The notes beneath the pieces are model-generated. The model was not told the DNA's origin and made no database searches. It saw nothing but the letters and a program-made list of their open reading frames with translations. Both the position numbers and the translations under genes were made by a program. 64,000 nucleotides of DNA from PNNG01 sp964577055 (GTDB taxonomy: Bacteria; Bacteroidota; Bacteroidia; UBA7662): positions 180,629-244,628 of the forward strand of contig CAZNWC010000004.1 of assembly GCA_964577055.1 (NCBI GenBank). The letters run 5' to 3'. Of this stretch, positions 16,813 to 24,711 are shown piece by piece; position 1 is the stretch's first letter, and each line of letters starts with the position of its first letter.

Positions 16813-18522
16813 CTAGCCATCTTCTTCATCGGGCGAGTCGCCCCCTGCACCCGAGTCGTTGGTGGCGGCCAACCACTCGTCCTGCTCGTTGATAAGCAGC
16901 TGGTACAGGTGGGAAACTTCGGTGTCGGAAATCTTATGGGCTACGTTTTGACCCCATTCCCATGCATGTTTGTCGAGACGTTGATAGGGCTGCGGTCGCC
17001 GACGTCGGTACCCCGTATCAGTGGGTGGTAAGGTAGCTACCGGCATCACCGCACTTTGGGGCCATAAACTGGCGGGCAACCAAAGTTGCTTTTTGGCACG
17101 GGTCATGGCAACATACAAGAGATTTATTTCTTCATTCAAGCGAGCAACCTTGAAATCTTCAGCCTCGGCAAGTGTGCGCAAGAGTTTGTCGTGTGTAATG
17201 AAGTCTTCGGTTAGTTCAACCGATTCATATTCCAAGCCTTTGCTACGATGCACGGTGCTAAAGATCAAAGCGGCCTCAAATCGCTTTTCGGGAGCTACTT
17301 GGCGATCTTTCAGTTGGCGAATAAAGACAGGTAATTCATCGCCATATTTTCGCACCATTTCTGTAATCATGGCCAACTCGGGGTCTTCTGCTTTTTCGAG
17401 GTATTCCTCCAGTTTTGAAAAGCTGCCGAGCGATTTAAGCAAAGGATCTCGAACTTTATCTGGCCGGTCTTGCTGCAGCGATAGCACATCGAATATGCTG
17501 GTGCCGTCTGCAGCAAAAGTGTAGGCCGTTAGATTGCCTTCGAACCACATTTTGACTGATTCATCGGCCTGGAGGCTCTGAATGGCACGGTCGAGCAGGA
17601 ATAAATTCGAACGCGCCAAAATGGCCTTGCTGTGCGTAGTTGCTCCTTGACCCCCGCATCCCCGTAAATTGGTCAACATACCAGGCGTGGGTAGCAACTG
17701 CTTCCAAGCCAAAACACGACGGGCCATTTCGGCAATCTCATCGCCAAATCGAAAACTGGTGCTTAATTCATAGGTCGGAAACGGTACTTTTTCGAGTGAA
17801 TTCACCGCCTGTCGCCATGCATATATTTGCTGATGCACATCCCCCACAATGACTTTTCGCGCTTTTTGCAACAAGAGCACATCGAGCATAACGCCACTTG
17901 CATCTTGTCCTTCATCGAACAGCACATGGTCGAATGGTAGTTTTGGCTTGCTGAGTTGGTATTTTTTGAGATAATAGTCGTGCAAACAAGGGATTTGGCA
18001 GCTTTCTATAAACCCTATCAATTTTTCGGCATAGCCAACCAAATCACCTGCAAACCGATCAGCAAAGTTGCGGGCTTTGGGGTCGGTAAGACTACCTGCA
18101 TAATTGATTGACCGGAGGTTGTCTGCCTCGCAATTGAGATATAGCTGCAAGTATTTGAGCGTATGGGTGGCGAGCAAATAGCGCACTTCCGGATCCTTGG
18201 TTTTGATGTCGAGCTGCCGTGCCAATTCATATGGCTTGTAGTTGTTGGTGAGCGTGAGCTTCTGGCGCCGAACCACTGTACGGTATGCAAGTGAATGTGC
18301 CGTTTCTACCTGAACACGCTCGAGGCCAGCTTTATTGAAACGGATCCGGGCTTCGTCACGTACCGTTCGATTGAAGGCCAGGTATAGTATTTTGTTGGAA
18401 GGAGGCAAACTGCCGGCCAAGGCTACCAGGGTCGTTGTTTTGCCCGAACCCGCTACGGCATTGATTTTTAAATCGCCACGGGCTTCAAGAATATGCTGTT
18501 GTTCGGGAGTGAGCGCTTTCAT
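16813..18522 (-). CDS. UvrD/PcrA-like superfamily 1 helicase (Fbh1-like)
   Basis: A 569-residue protein from the ATG at 18522. Walker A NAVAGSGKTTT is near residue 22-32, then YLAFNRTVRDEA (motif Ia region), DHVLFDEGQDASG (Walker B, DEGQD), STSFRFGDEIA (motif IV), FSTVHRSKGLEYESV (motif V) and LLYVAMTRAKKQLW (motif VI). The compact layout and FNRTVRDEA resemble Fbh1-type helicases that strip recombinases from DNA. The acidic C-terminus (DSPDEEDG) is unremarkable. A cluster of LacI-operator-like sites lies directly upstream. Confidence 0.9.
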   Translation of the reverse strand: MKALTPEQQHILEARGDLKINAVAGSGKTTTLVALAGSLPPSNKILYLAFNRTVRDEARIRFNKAGLERVQVETAHSLAYRTVVRRQKLTLTNNYKPYELARQLDIKTKDPEVRYLLATHTLKYLQLYLNCEADNLRSINYAGSLTDPKARNFADRFAGDLVGYAEKLIGFIESCQIPCLHDYYLKKYQLSKPKLPFDHVLFDEGQDASGVMLDVLLLQKARKVIVGDVHQQIYAWRQAVNSLEKVPFPTYELSTSFRFGDEIAEMARRVLAWKQLLPTPGMLTNLRGCGGQGATTHSKAILARSNLFLLDRAIQSLQADESVKMWFEGNLTAYTFAADGTSIFDVLSLQQDRPDKVRDPLLKSLGSFSKLEEYLEKAEDPELAMITEMVRKYGDELPVFIRQLKDRQVAPEKRFEAALIFSTVHRSKGLEYESVELTEDFITHDKLLRTLAEAEDFKVARLNEEINLLYVAMTRAKKQLWLPASLWPQSAVMPVATLPPTDTGYRRRRPQPYQRLDKHAWEWGQNVAHKISDTEVSHLYQLLINEQDEWLAATNDSGAGGDSPDEEDG

Positions 18523-18563
18523 GCCCACAAGTTCTTTGCATCTTAGGTCTGTAGTTGGTAGTT

Positions 18564-18594
18564 AAGCGTTTGTAAACGCTTGTAAACGTTTGCA
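18564..18594 (-). promoter_or_regulatory. Overlapping LacI-family-like operator sites upstream of the helicase gene
   Basis: TGTAAACGTTTGCA (18581-18594) fits the LacI-family consensus TGnAAnCGnTTnCA at every fixed position. TGTAAACGCTTGTA (18571-18584) fits with one mismatch, 10 bp away. AAGCGTTT-GT-AAACGCTT (18564-18581) is a further inverted repeat. All lie in the 77-nt gap upstream of the helicase start. No LacI-family gene is in the window. Confidence 0.5.
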
Positions 18595-18599
18595 AGCAT

Positions 18600-19457
18600 T
18601 TACCATTTGAATCGTACAATCACCGGCAAGTGATCGGAGGCGAAAGGGGCTCTCCTGACAGGCGGTCCCTCAACATGATACGCCAATGGCGCTTCAAGGC
18701 CCTGATAATACACATAATCGATGCGTTTTTCGGGTCGATTGCCATCAAAATCCGGAAAAGTACCGACAGGCCCTGAAAGCGAAAGGGCCGTATTGCGTGC
18801 ATCGAGCCAACCGGCATTGGTCAAGATTTGATGGGGATATTCCGTTGGAGTACAGTTCAAATCGCCCATGAACAACAAGGGCATCTGCTGTTGCAATTGT
18901 TTCGCCACTTGCACCACCAAATCGGCGCTGTAAGTCCGTGCCATACTGCCTGCATGGTCAAAATGGGTATTCATGACCAACAGTTTTTTGTTGTGCTTGC
19001 GGTCAGTTAAAATGGCCCAGGTACATATGCGCGGTAAGTGCGCATCCCAACCGGGAACCGCCATGCCGGGCTCTTCATTGAGCCAAAAATGGCCTTTATT
19101 CACCAACCCAAACAAGGTAGTATCGTACCAAATGGGAGCATATTCGCCTTGGGTTTCGCCGTCATTTCTGCCAACACCTACATAGGCAAAGCGTGCTGGC
19201 AATAATTGTTGTAAATCGGTTAGCTGACTATGCAGCACTTCTTGCATGCCAATGATGGCAGGTTGGTGGCTCATGAGCTCTTTTGCCAAACGTTCTTTTC
19301 GCTTGGGCCAGGCATTGTTGCCATCTTTTTCTGTGAAATAGCGGATGTTGTATGTCACAACCACCAGCCCACTGTCGGCAGTGCGGGCATGCACGGCATA
19401 ACCCAGCAGTGCCAAAACGCCGACCAAGCTAACTACCAACCAAAGGTTCAATTGCAT
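18600..19457 (-). CDS. Endonuclease/exonuclease/phosphatase family protein, membrane-anchored or exported
   Basis: A 285-residue protein from the ATG at 19457, which begins with a hydrophobic segment (QLNLWLVVSLVGVLALLGYAV); the open frame further upstream would overlap the MATE gene. The EEP fold shows VVTYNIRY, IIGMQEV (metal Glu), NTHFDHAG, FMGDLNCTP (catalytic Asp and Asn) and ASDHLPV (catalytic Asp-His). The family hydrolyses phosphodiesters: DNA, RNA, sphingomyelin or inositol phosphates. Substrate not determinable. It follows the MATE gene by 23 nt on the same strand. Confidence 0.85.
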   Translation of the reverse strand: MQLNLWLVVSLVGVLALLGYAVHARTADSGLVVVTYNIRYFTEKDGNNAWPKRKERLAKELMSHQPAIIGMQEVLHSQLTDLQQLLPARFAYVGVGRNDGETQGEYAPIWYDTTLFGLVNKGHFWLNEEPGMAVPGWDAHLPRICTWAILTDRKHNKKLLVMNTHFDHAGSMARTYSADLVVQVAKQLQQQMPLLFMGDLNCTPTEYPHQILTNAGWLDARNTALSLSGPVGTFPDFDGNRPEKRIDYVYYQGLEAPLAYHVEGPPVRRAPFASDHLPVIVRFKW

Positions 19458-19480
19458 GCTGCTAATTACCGCAAAAAGCG

Positions 19481-20869
19481 CTATACCTGCACCTTTTTCC
19501 AGCGGCCCATGCGGAAAATATAGATGCTCACAAGCGCATGCAAACTGTGGGCAAAGGCAACTGACCAAAATACGCCCGAAGCGCCCCACTGCAGTTTCAC
19601 AGCCAGGAACCAAGCCAGGGGAATTTCGAACAACCAAAACATCACCACATTGATGAGCGTAGGGGTGAAAGTATCGCCGGCTCCATTAAAACTTTGGGCT
19701 ATGACCATGCCGTAAGCAAAAAACACGTAGCCAAGGCAAAGAACAAACAAAGCTTCACGGCCAATGCTCAGCACGCCAGGGTCGTTGTTAAACAGGCCAA
19801 TGATGGGGTTCCCCAATACGATGAAGAAAATGGAGGCAGTACCGAGGTAAATGGCGTTGTACAAGGCCGCCTTCCAAACCGAGGCTTCGGCCCTTTCGGG
19901 ATGACCAGCCCCCAGGTTTTGACCTACCAAGGTAGTTGCCGCATTGGCCAATCCCATTGCCGGCAACAAAGCGAATATCACGATGCGAATGGCCACCGTC
20001 CAACCCGCAACGGCAATGCTGCCAGAGCCAGCCACAATGCGGGTGAGGGCAATCCACGATGCCGATTCGATGAGAAATTGTCCCATTCCCCCCGCACCAA
20101 CTTTTAAAATCGTAAGCACGGTTTTAGCCTCCAGCACCAAGTTGGCAGCAGTCAAGCGCATCTGACTGTCTTTGCCAAACAGATGGGAAAGCTGGTAAAG
20201 CACCCCAATGGTACGCCCGCCGGTGGTAGCCCATGCCGCTCCTTCTATGCCCAAGGCGGGAACGAATTCCCCCAATCCGAAAATAAGCAGTGGGTCGAGG
20301 ACGATGTTGATGCCGTTGGCCAACCACAACGACCGCATGGCAATGGCAGGCTTGCCAGCACCCCTAAATATGCCATTGATTAAAAAGAGGAGCATGATGG
20401 GCAAATTGCCCAGAAAGATGATTTTGGTATAGCCCACACCTTGGGCTATTACTTCTTCATCGGCACCCATCAAACGCAACAAATTTTCGGCCTGTAAGTA
20501 GCCTGCTATGCCTAAAGCTATTGCCAATATGCTACTCAGGGCAATGGCCTGAAAAGCGGTATCGGCAGCAGCATTGGGGTTTTTTTCTCCAATACGACGT
20601 GCCACCAATGCCGTTGCGGCCATGCTTAAACCAATCGAAATGCTGTATACAATGGTAATGACCGATTCGGTTAATCCTACTGTGGCCACAGCCGCAACCC
20701 CCAACTTGCCTACGAAAAATATGTCAATTACCGCAAAAAGCGATTCCATGATCATTTCCAAAATCATGGGTATCGACAAAAGCACAATGGCCCTGCGGAT
20801 ACTCCCGGTTGTATAGTCTTGGTCTTCACCCTTCAGGGCTTCTCGGAAAAGGGCGATCCAGTTTTTCAT
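19481..20869 (-). CDS. MATE family multidrug/Na+ antiporter
   Basis: A 462-residue protein with about 12 membrane helices. MATE features are the N-terminal repeat IPMILEMIMESLFAVIDIFFVG, and the paired second repeat with GAGGMGQFLIESASW. It exports cationic drugs or metabolites in exchange for Na+ or H+. ATG 20869 (MKNWIALFREALKG) is preferred over the TTG 3 codons upstream, and a TATTTTTG -7-like element (20876-20883, minus) lies just ahead. Substrate unknown. Confidence 0.92.
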   Translation of the reverse strand: MKNWIALFREALKGEDQDYTTGSIRRAIVLLSIPMILEMIMESLFAVIDIFFVGKLGVAAVATVGLTESVITIVYSISIGLSMAATALVARRIGEKNPNAAADTAFQAIALSSILAIALGIAGYLQAENLLRLMGADEEVIAQGVGYTKIIFLGNLPIMLLFLINGIFRGAGKPAIAMRSLWLANGINIVLDPLLIFGLGEFVPALGIEGAAWATTGGRTIGVLYQLSHLFGKDSQMRLTAANLVLEAKTVLTILKVGAGGMGQFLIESASWIALTRIVAGSGSIAVAGWTVAIRIVIFALLPAMGLANAATTLVGQNLGAGHPERAEASVWKAALYNAIYLGTASIFFIVLGNPIIGLFNNDPGVLSIGREALFVLCLGYVFFAYGMVIAQSFNGAGDTFTPTLINVVMFWLFEIPLAWFLAVKLQWGASGVFWSVAFAHSLHALVSIYIFRMGRWKKVQV

Positions 20870-20966
20870 AGCCTGCAAAAATAACCATTCATGTCTTGCC
20901 TAAATGTTAAAAAGGGATGATAAAACGCGTCAATGATGCAGCATTTGATGCTTAACCTGCCCAAAC

Positions 20967-20999
20967 ATGCGCCATTTGTGAAAAAAGATGCGCCAAATG
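20967..20999 (+). promoter_or_regulatory. Two direct repeats ATGCGCCA(TT/AA)TG, 21 bp apart, upstream of ORF6N gene 2
   Basis: ATGCGCCATTTG (20967-20978) and ATGCGCCAAATG (20988-20999) are 21 bp apart start to start. Their TGCGC cores begin at 20968 and 20989, and the second is 49 nt before the ATG at 21038. Spacing and the TT-to-AA difference between copies match those at ORF6N gene 1 exactly, while four other positions differ between the two genes in both copies. Confidence 0.6.
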
Positions 21000-21037
21000 A
21001 AAAAAAACTACCCACTACCTTGCTACAAAATACCGAG

Positions 21038-21577
21038 ATGTTACCAGGCATTTACAGCGAGGGCGAAATTGCCAAGCAAATTCACCTCATCAGAGGGCGT
21101 CACGTCATGTTCGACCGTGATTTGGCGAAGCTTTATGGCGTAGAAACCAGGGTGCTTAACCAAGCAGTACGAAGGCAAATACGCCGTTTCCCCGACGACT
21201 TTATGTTTCAATTGACCCCAGAAGAGTTTGCCAATTGGAAATCACAATTTGTGATTTCCAATTCGGACCTCATGGGTTGGCGCAAGGCGCCCTTGGTTTT
21301 TACCGAATTGGGCATTGGTATGCTTTCGGGGGTGCTGAACAGCGATGTGGCCATCGACATACACATTTACATCATGCGGGCTTTTCAACGCATGCGCGCT
21401 ACCTACCTGAGTCACCGCGAAGTACTAGATAAGCTGCAGCAGCTCGAAAAGAGCGTGGAAGATTTATATGGACGTGATACAAGCCGAGAAGAAATGATAC
21501 TGGCCCTGTCATTGCAATTGGAACAATTTTTCGATCAAGGCAATCGCGTAACCATTCAAGGGTACAAGCTGCCCTAA
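21038..21577 (+). CDS. ORF6N-domain DNA-binding protein (copy 2)
   Basis: A 179-residue paralogue of the product at 8206. The domain shows VMFDRDLAKLYGVETRVLNQ, RFPDDFMFQLTPEEF and APLVFTELGIGMLSGVLN. The tail differs from copy 1, with a helix LDKLQQLEKSVEDLYG. The frame is open 35 codons upstream, but ATG 21038 aligns with the start of copy 1 and gives identical distances to upstream repeats (49 nt) and internal palindrome (195 nt). Codons for NWKSQFVISN (21233-21263) form a perfect palindrome unrelated in base sequence to that of copy 1. It converges on the thiamine pyrophosphokinase gene with a 1-nt gap. Confidence 0.88.
   Translation: MLPGIYSEGEIAKQIHLIRGRHVMFDRDLAKLYGVETRVLNQAVRRQIRRFPDDFMFQLTPEEFANWKSQFVISNSDLMGWRKAPLVFTELGIGMLSGVLNSDVAIDIHIYIMRAFQRMRATYLSHREVLDKLQQLEKSVEDLYGRDTSREEMILALSLQLEQFFDQGNRVTIQGYKLP
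21233..21263 (+). repeat. Perfect 31-nt intragenic palindrome in ORF6N gene 2
   Basis: The left arm AATTGGAAATCACA (21233-21246), centre ATT (21247-21249) and right arm TGTGATTTCCAATT (21250-21263) pair without mismatch over 14 bp. As in gene 1 it starts 195 nt after the ATG on a codon boundary, at the homologous Asn codon. Confidence 0.95.
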
Positions 21578-21578
21578 C

Positions 21579-22253
21579 TCAAGACTGGTCCCGGTCGAAG
21601 CATTCCATGAGCAACAAATGGCCTTTTTCATGGGTGATTTCCACCCAACCTTCATTGGCGGCCTCGTTGCTTGTGCCTATGCGCACACCCAATTCCAAAC
21701 TTTCAGCTTGTAGGGGATAGCGGAGATTGCGCGTCGTAATGCCTTCTACCTTGCCAATGGGCACCAACGACAATATGCTGCCTGCCGGGTACCACTTCTT
21801 GAAATAAGGAGGAAGCTGATAGATGCGCGAATAGTCGTCGAGCAGATTGATTTGAAGCCGACCCGCATACTTTACCACATTGCTGAGGTTGGCCAAATTG
21901 TGGTCGGCACGCCGGCCCGTAGCCCACACCACATTAACGGCTTGGTGTCCTTCGGCCAGTAGATAATCAAGTCCCTTCTCCAAATCGGTTTTGTTTTGAT
22001 CGGGGGCGTGAATTACTTGGATGGGCTGCTGTGCCTCCACATGTTTGGCATGATCGGGCATGCTGTCGAAATCGCCCAAAACAGCGTCTACTTTGATGCC
22101 CAGGGCGTGTAAACGCGGCAAGGCGCCATCGAGGGCCAAAACAAATGGACTCCATTCGAGCAGTTGTCCGAGCAACTCCTCCGAGCAGGCTGCACCATTG
22201 GCCACCATGAGGGCGGGTTCCTGTTTGTCGCGTACGATGTGGTGGCTGCTCAT
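21579..22253 (-). CDS. thiN: Thiamine pyrophosphokinase
   Basis: A 224-residue enzyme that transfers pyrophosphate from ATP to thiamine. Motifs: FVLALDGALPRLHALGI, VLGDFDSM (about 58-65), DQNKTDLEKGLDYLL (the D-x-TD-x-EKAL motif) and TGRRADHNLANL. The C-terminal thiamine-binding domain contains GKVEGITTRNLRYPL and GTSNEA. It is transcribed away from the mevalonate operon across a 189-nt gap. I saw no TPP riboswitch upstream. Confidence 0.92.
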   Translation of the reverse strand: MSSHHIVRDKQEPALMVANGAACSEELLGQLLEWSPFVLALDGALPRLHALGIKVDAVLGDFDSMPDHAKHVEAQQPIQVIHAPDQNKTDLEKGLDYLLAEGHQAVNVVWATGRRADHNLANLSNVVKYAGRLQINLLDDYSRIYQLPPYFKKWYPAGSILSLVPIGKVEGITTRNLRYPLQAESLELGVRIGTSNEAANEGWVEITHEKGHLLLMECFDRDQS

Positions 22254-22346
22254 CTAGATAAATAGCGTTCAAAGTTCGGAAAATTAAGACTTCCTAGGTG
22301 GCCATGCCACATGCGCATAAATCCTCCTCATATTGTTAAAAAAACC

Positions 22347-22372
22347 ACACATTAAAACATTTATTAATGTGT
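22347..22372. promoter_or_regulatory. 26-bp inverted repeat in the divergent thiN/HMG-CoA reductase region
   Basis: ACACATTAA (22347-22355) and TTAATGTGT (22364-22372) are perfect 9-bp arms around an 8-nt AT-rich spacer. It lies 94 nt from the thiN start and 71 nt from the HMG-CoA reductase start. There is no T run, so an operator is more likely than a terminator. Confidence 0.5.
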
Positions 22373-22384
22373 TCGGTTATGGAT

Positions 22385-22426
22385 GGGTGCTTTTGGTGTG
22401 AAAGCGCACCCTATTAACTAACTTTG
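22385..22426 (+). promoter_or_regulatory. Promoter of the mevalonate operon with overlapping inverted repeat
   Basis: TTG (22393-22395) and TAACTTTG (22419-22426) are 23 nt apart and fit the Bacteroidota promoter pattern. The inverted repeat GGGTGC (22385-22390) / GCACCC (22406-22411) brackets the TTG element and could bind a repressor. The predicted transcript start is only about 10-13 nt before the ATG. Confidence 0.5.
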
Positions 22427-22442
22427 CGTCAATTTTTTAGCC

Positions 22443-23795
22443 ATGCAGCCCATCAAAGGTTTTTCGAAGCTTTCTAAAGCAGCCAAAATAGAGTGGATCA
22501 GCAACCAGTATTTCAAAGACCCCGAAGCGGCCTATGAACTGCTGAGCCATTATTGGCATACCGACGAACAAGTGCAAAAACTGCACGACGAATTCATCGA
22601 AAATACCCTCACCAATTTCTACATGCCCTACGGCGTGGCGCCCAACTTCCTGCTCAACGGCAAGTTGTACACCATTCCCATGGTGATTGAAGAAAGTTCG
22701 GTGGTAGCTGCTGCCTCCAAAAGTGCAGCTTTTTGGCTTAGCCGAGGTGGCTTTAAGGCCGAAGTACTCTCCACCAAAAAAATCGGTCAGGTGCACTTCA
22801 TTTGGAATGGCGATGCCGAAAAATTGGCTGCATTCATGCCGGAATTGCGTACGCAGTTGCTCGAAGGTACCGCCGACATCACGGCGAACATGCGTGCCCG
22901 CGGCGGCGGCATCAGCAGCATCGAATTGGTGAACAAAAGCGATTTGGAGCCCGGCTATTTCCAACTCCATGCCACTTTTGAAACCAAAGATGCCATGGGA
23001 GCCAACTTCATCAACTCGAACCTCGAGGAGTTTGCCCGCATCTTGCGCCGCGCCCTGGCTACAGACGACCGCTTTACCGAAGCCGAAAAGGAAGTAACCA
23101 TCGTGATGTGCATCCTCAGCAACTACACCCCTGAGTGTTTGGTACGTTGCGAAGTGAGCTGTGCGGTTGACCAATTGGCCGATGGCGACGACTACACCAA
23201 CGAGGAGTTCATTGAAAAATTTACCCGCGCCATCCGCATTGCCACCATTGAGCCTTACCGCGCTACCACGCACAACAAGGGCATCATGAATGGCATCGAT
23301 TCGGTGGTACTGGCCACCGGCAACGACTTCCGTGCCGTAGAAGCCTGCGCGCATACCTATGCTGCCCGCGATGGACAATACCGCAGTCTCACCAAAGTAT
23401 CGGTTGAAAACGGCATTTTCCGTTTCTGGATTGATATTCCCCTGGCCATGGGGACGGTAGGTGGACTCACCACCCTGCATCCGATGGTGAAATTCAGCCA
23501 CGAGTTGCTGGGCCATCCCAACGCCGAAGAGCTGATGATGATTACCGCGGCAGTAGGCTTGGCCCAGAATTTTGCAGCCGTAAAATCGCTGGTAACTACG
23601 GGCATCCAAAAGGGGCACATGAAAATGCACCTGCTCAACATCCTCAACCAGTTGGAGGCCACCGACATGGAAAAAGAGCGCACCAAGACCTATTTCAGCG
23701 ATAAGGTGGTGAGCTTTCAGGCGGTTGCCGAATTCCTCAAAAAACTGCGGGGCGAACCGGCCGTGCAAATCCTGCCCGGTAAAAAGCAGGCATAA
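22443..23795 (+). CDS. mvaA: Hydroxymethylglutaryl-CoA reductase (class II-like)
   Basis: A 450-residue enzyme that reduces HMG-CoA to mevalonate. Recognisable parts: FYMPYGVAPNFLLNG, the catalytic-Glu region IPMVIEESSVVAAASKSA (about 79-96), KDAMGANFINSN (the DAMGxN dinucleotide-binding motif), MGTVGGLTTLHP and ELLGHPNAEELM with the catalytic His. It is the first gene of a five-gene operon and the committing step of the pathway. Confidence 0.94.
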   Translation: MQPIKGFSKLSKAAKIEWISNQYFKDPEAAYELLSHYWHTDEQVQKLHDEFIENTLTNFYMPYGVAPNFLLNGKLYTIPMVIEESSVVAAASKSAAFWLSRGGFKAEVLSTKKIGQVHFIWNGDAEKLAAFMPELRTQLLEGTADITANMRARGGGISSIELVNKSDLEPGYFQLHATFETKDAMGANFINSNLEEFARILRRALATDDRFTEAEKEVTIVMCILSNYTPECLVRCEVSCAVDQLADGDDYTNEEFIEKFTRAIRIATIEPYRATTHNKGIMNGIDSVVLATGNDFRAVEACAHTYAARDGQYRSLTKVSVENGIFRFWIDIPLAMGTVGGLTTLHPMVKFSHELLGHPNAEELMMITAAVGLAQNFAAVKSLVTTGIQKGHMKMHLLNILNQLEATDMEKERTKTYFSDKVVSFQAVAEFLKKLRGEPAVQILPGKKQA

Positions 23796-23796
23796 G

Positions 23797-24711
23797 TTGC
23801 AGGCTGAACGCTTTTACGCCCACGGCAAACTGCTGTTAACCGCCGAATATTTGGTGCTGCACGGTGCCACAGCCTTGGCATTGCCCACACGACAAGGTCA
23901 GTGGCTCGAAGCGCGCAGCACCGAAAATGGGGAGCTTTGGTGGCAGGCGTTCGACGAGCAAGACCAACGTTGGTTCGAGGCTCGTTTGCGCCTTCCCGAC
24001 TTGCACATCCTCCAAAGCACCGATGCCGAAGCCGCCCTGCGCTTGCAGCAATTGCTTCAGGCCGCCGAAAGGTACCGCCCGGGTTGTGTGCGAAATGCCA
24101 GCGGCTGGCTGGTGCAAACCCGCCTAGAGTTCAACCCGCATTGGGGATTAGGCAGCAGCAGCAGCCTGGTGTCGCTCCTCGTGCAATGGCTGCAGCTCGA
24201 TGCATTTACATTTTATTTCGATACCCAAACCGGTAGCGGTTACGACTTGGCCTGTGCCACCGCAAAAGGTCCGATCTTGTATACACGCCAAGCAGCTCAA
24301 CCGGTAGTGCAATCGACACCATTTCATCCGCCATTTGCCAAGCAATTGCGCTGGGTGTATTTGGGACAAAAACAGAATTCTTTGCGTGAGGTGAAATCAT
24401 ATTTGCGCTCCGGCAAACCTGATGAGGGCATATTGCGCGAAGTGAGCGACATCACGCGCTCAATTTTGGGTGCCTCGGACTTGGAAGGTTTTAATCACTT
24501 GCTGGCCGAGCACGAATCAATCATCGGTCAAGCGCTTGGCCGAAAAACGGTTGGCGAAACCCAATTTGCCGGTTATCCTGGGCAAGCGAAATCACTCGGA
24601 GCCTGGGGAGGGGATTTTGTGTTGCTCACCCTGCCCGAACCCGAAGCCTGCCTAAATTGGCTGGCCAACAACCATTTTGAAACAGTACTTTCTTACGATA
24701 CCCTGGTATGA
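23797..24711 (+). CDS. GYDIA-family GHMP kinase (mevalonate-pathway kinase, probably phosphomevalonate kinase)
   Basis: About 304 residues from a TTG codon at 23797, one nt after the mvaA stop; the frame is also open 24 codons into mvaA, but those residues do not look like a GHMP N-terminus, whereas RFYAHGKLLLTAEYLVLHG does. The ATP loop is HWGLGSSSSLVSLL, and GSGYDLACA is the signature that names this family in Bacteroidota. Its place between HMG-CoA reductase and diphosphomevalonate decarboxylase, with a separate mevalonate kinase downstream, suggests it phosphorylates 5-phosphomevalonate (inference). It overlaps the next gene by 4 nt. Confidence 0.8.
   Translation: MQAERFYAHGKLLLTAEYLVLHGATALALPTRQGQWLEARSTENGELWWQAFDEQDQRWFEARLRLPDLHILQSTDAEAALRLQQLLQAAERYRPGCVRNASGWLVQTRLEFNPHWGLGSSSSLVSLLVQWLQLDAFTFYFDTQTGSGYDLACATAKGPILYTRQAAQPVVQSTPFHPPFAKQLRWVYLGQKQNSLREVKSYLRSGKPDEGILREVSDITRSILGASDLEGFNHLLAEHESIIGQALGRKTVGETQFAGYPGQAKSLGAWGGDFVLLTLPEPEACLNWLANNHFETVLSYDTLV

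Noticed and set aside
22254..22442. TPP riboswitch for the thiamine pyrophosphokinase gene
   Set aside because: I found no THI-box-like core; the region is better explained by promoters and inverted repeats.
22437..23768. Long open frame (443 codons) on the minus strand opposite HMG-CoA reductase
   Set aside because: It is fully antisense to a clear enzyme gene, its translation has His- and Gly-rich random-like composition with no domain, and it arises from the codon bias of mvaA.
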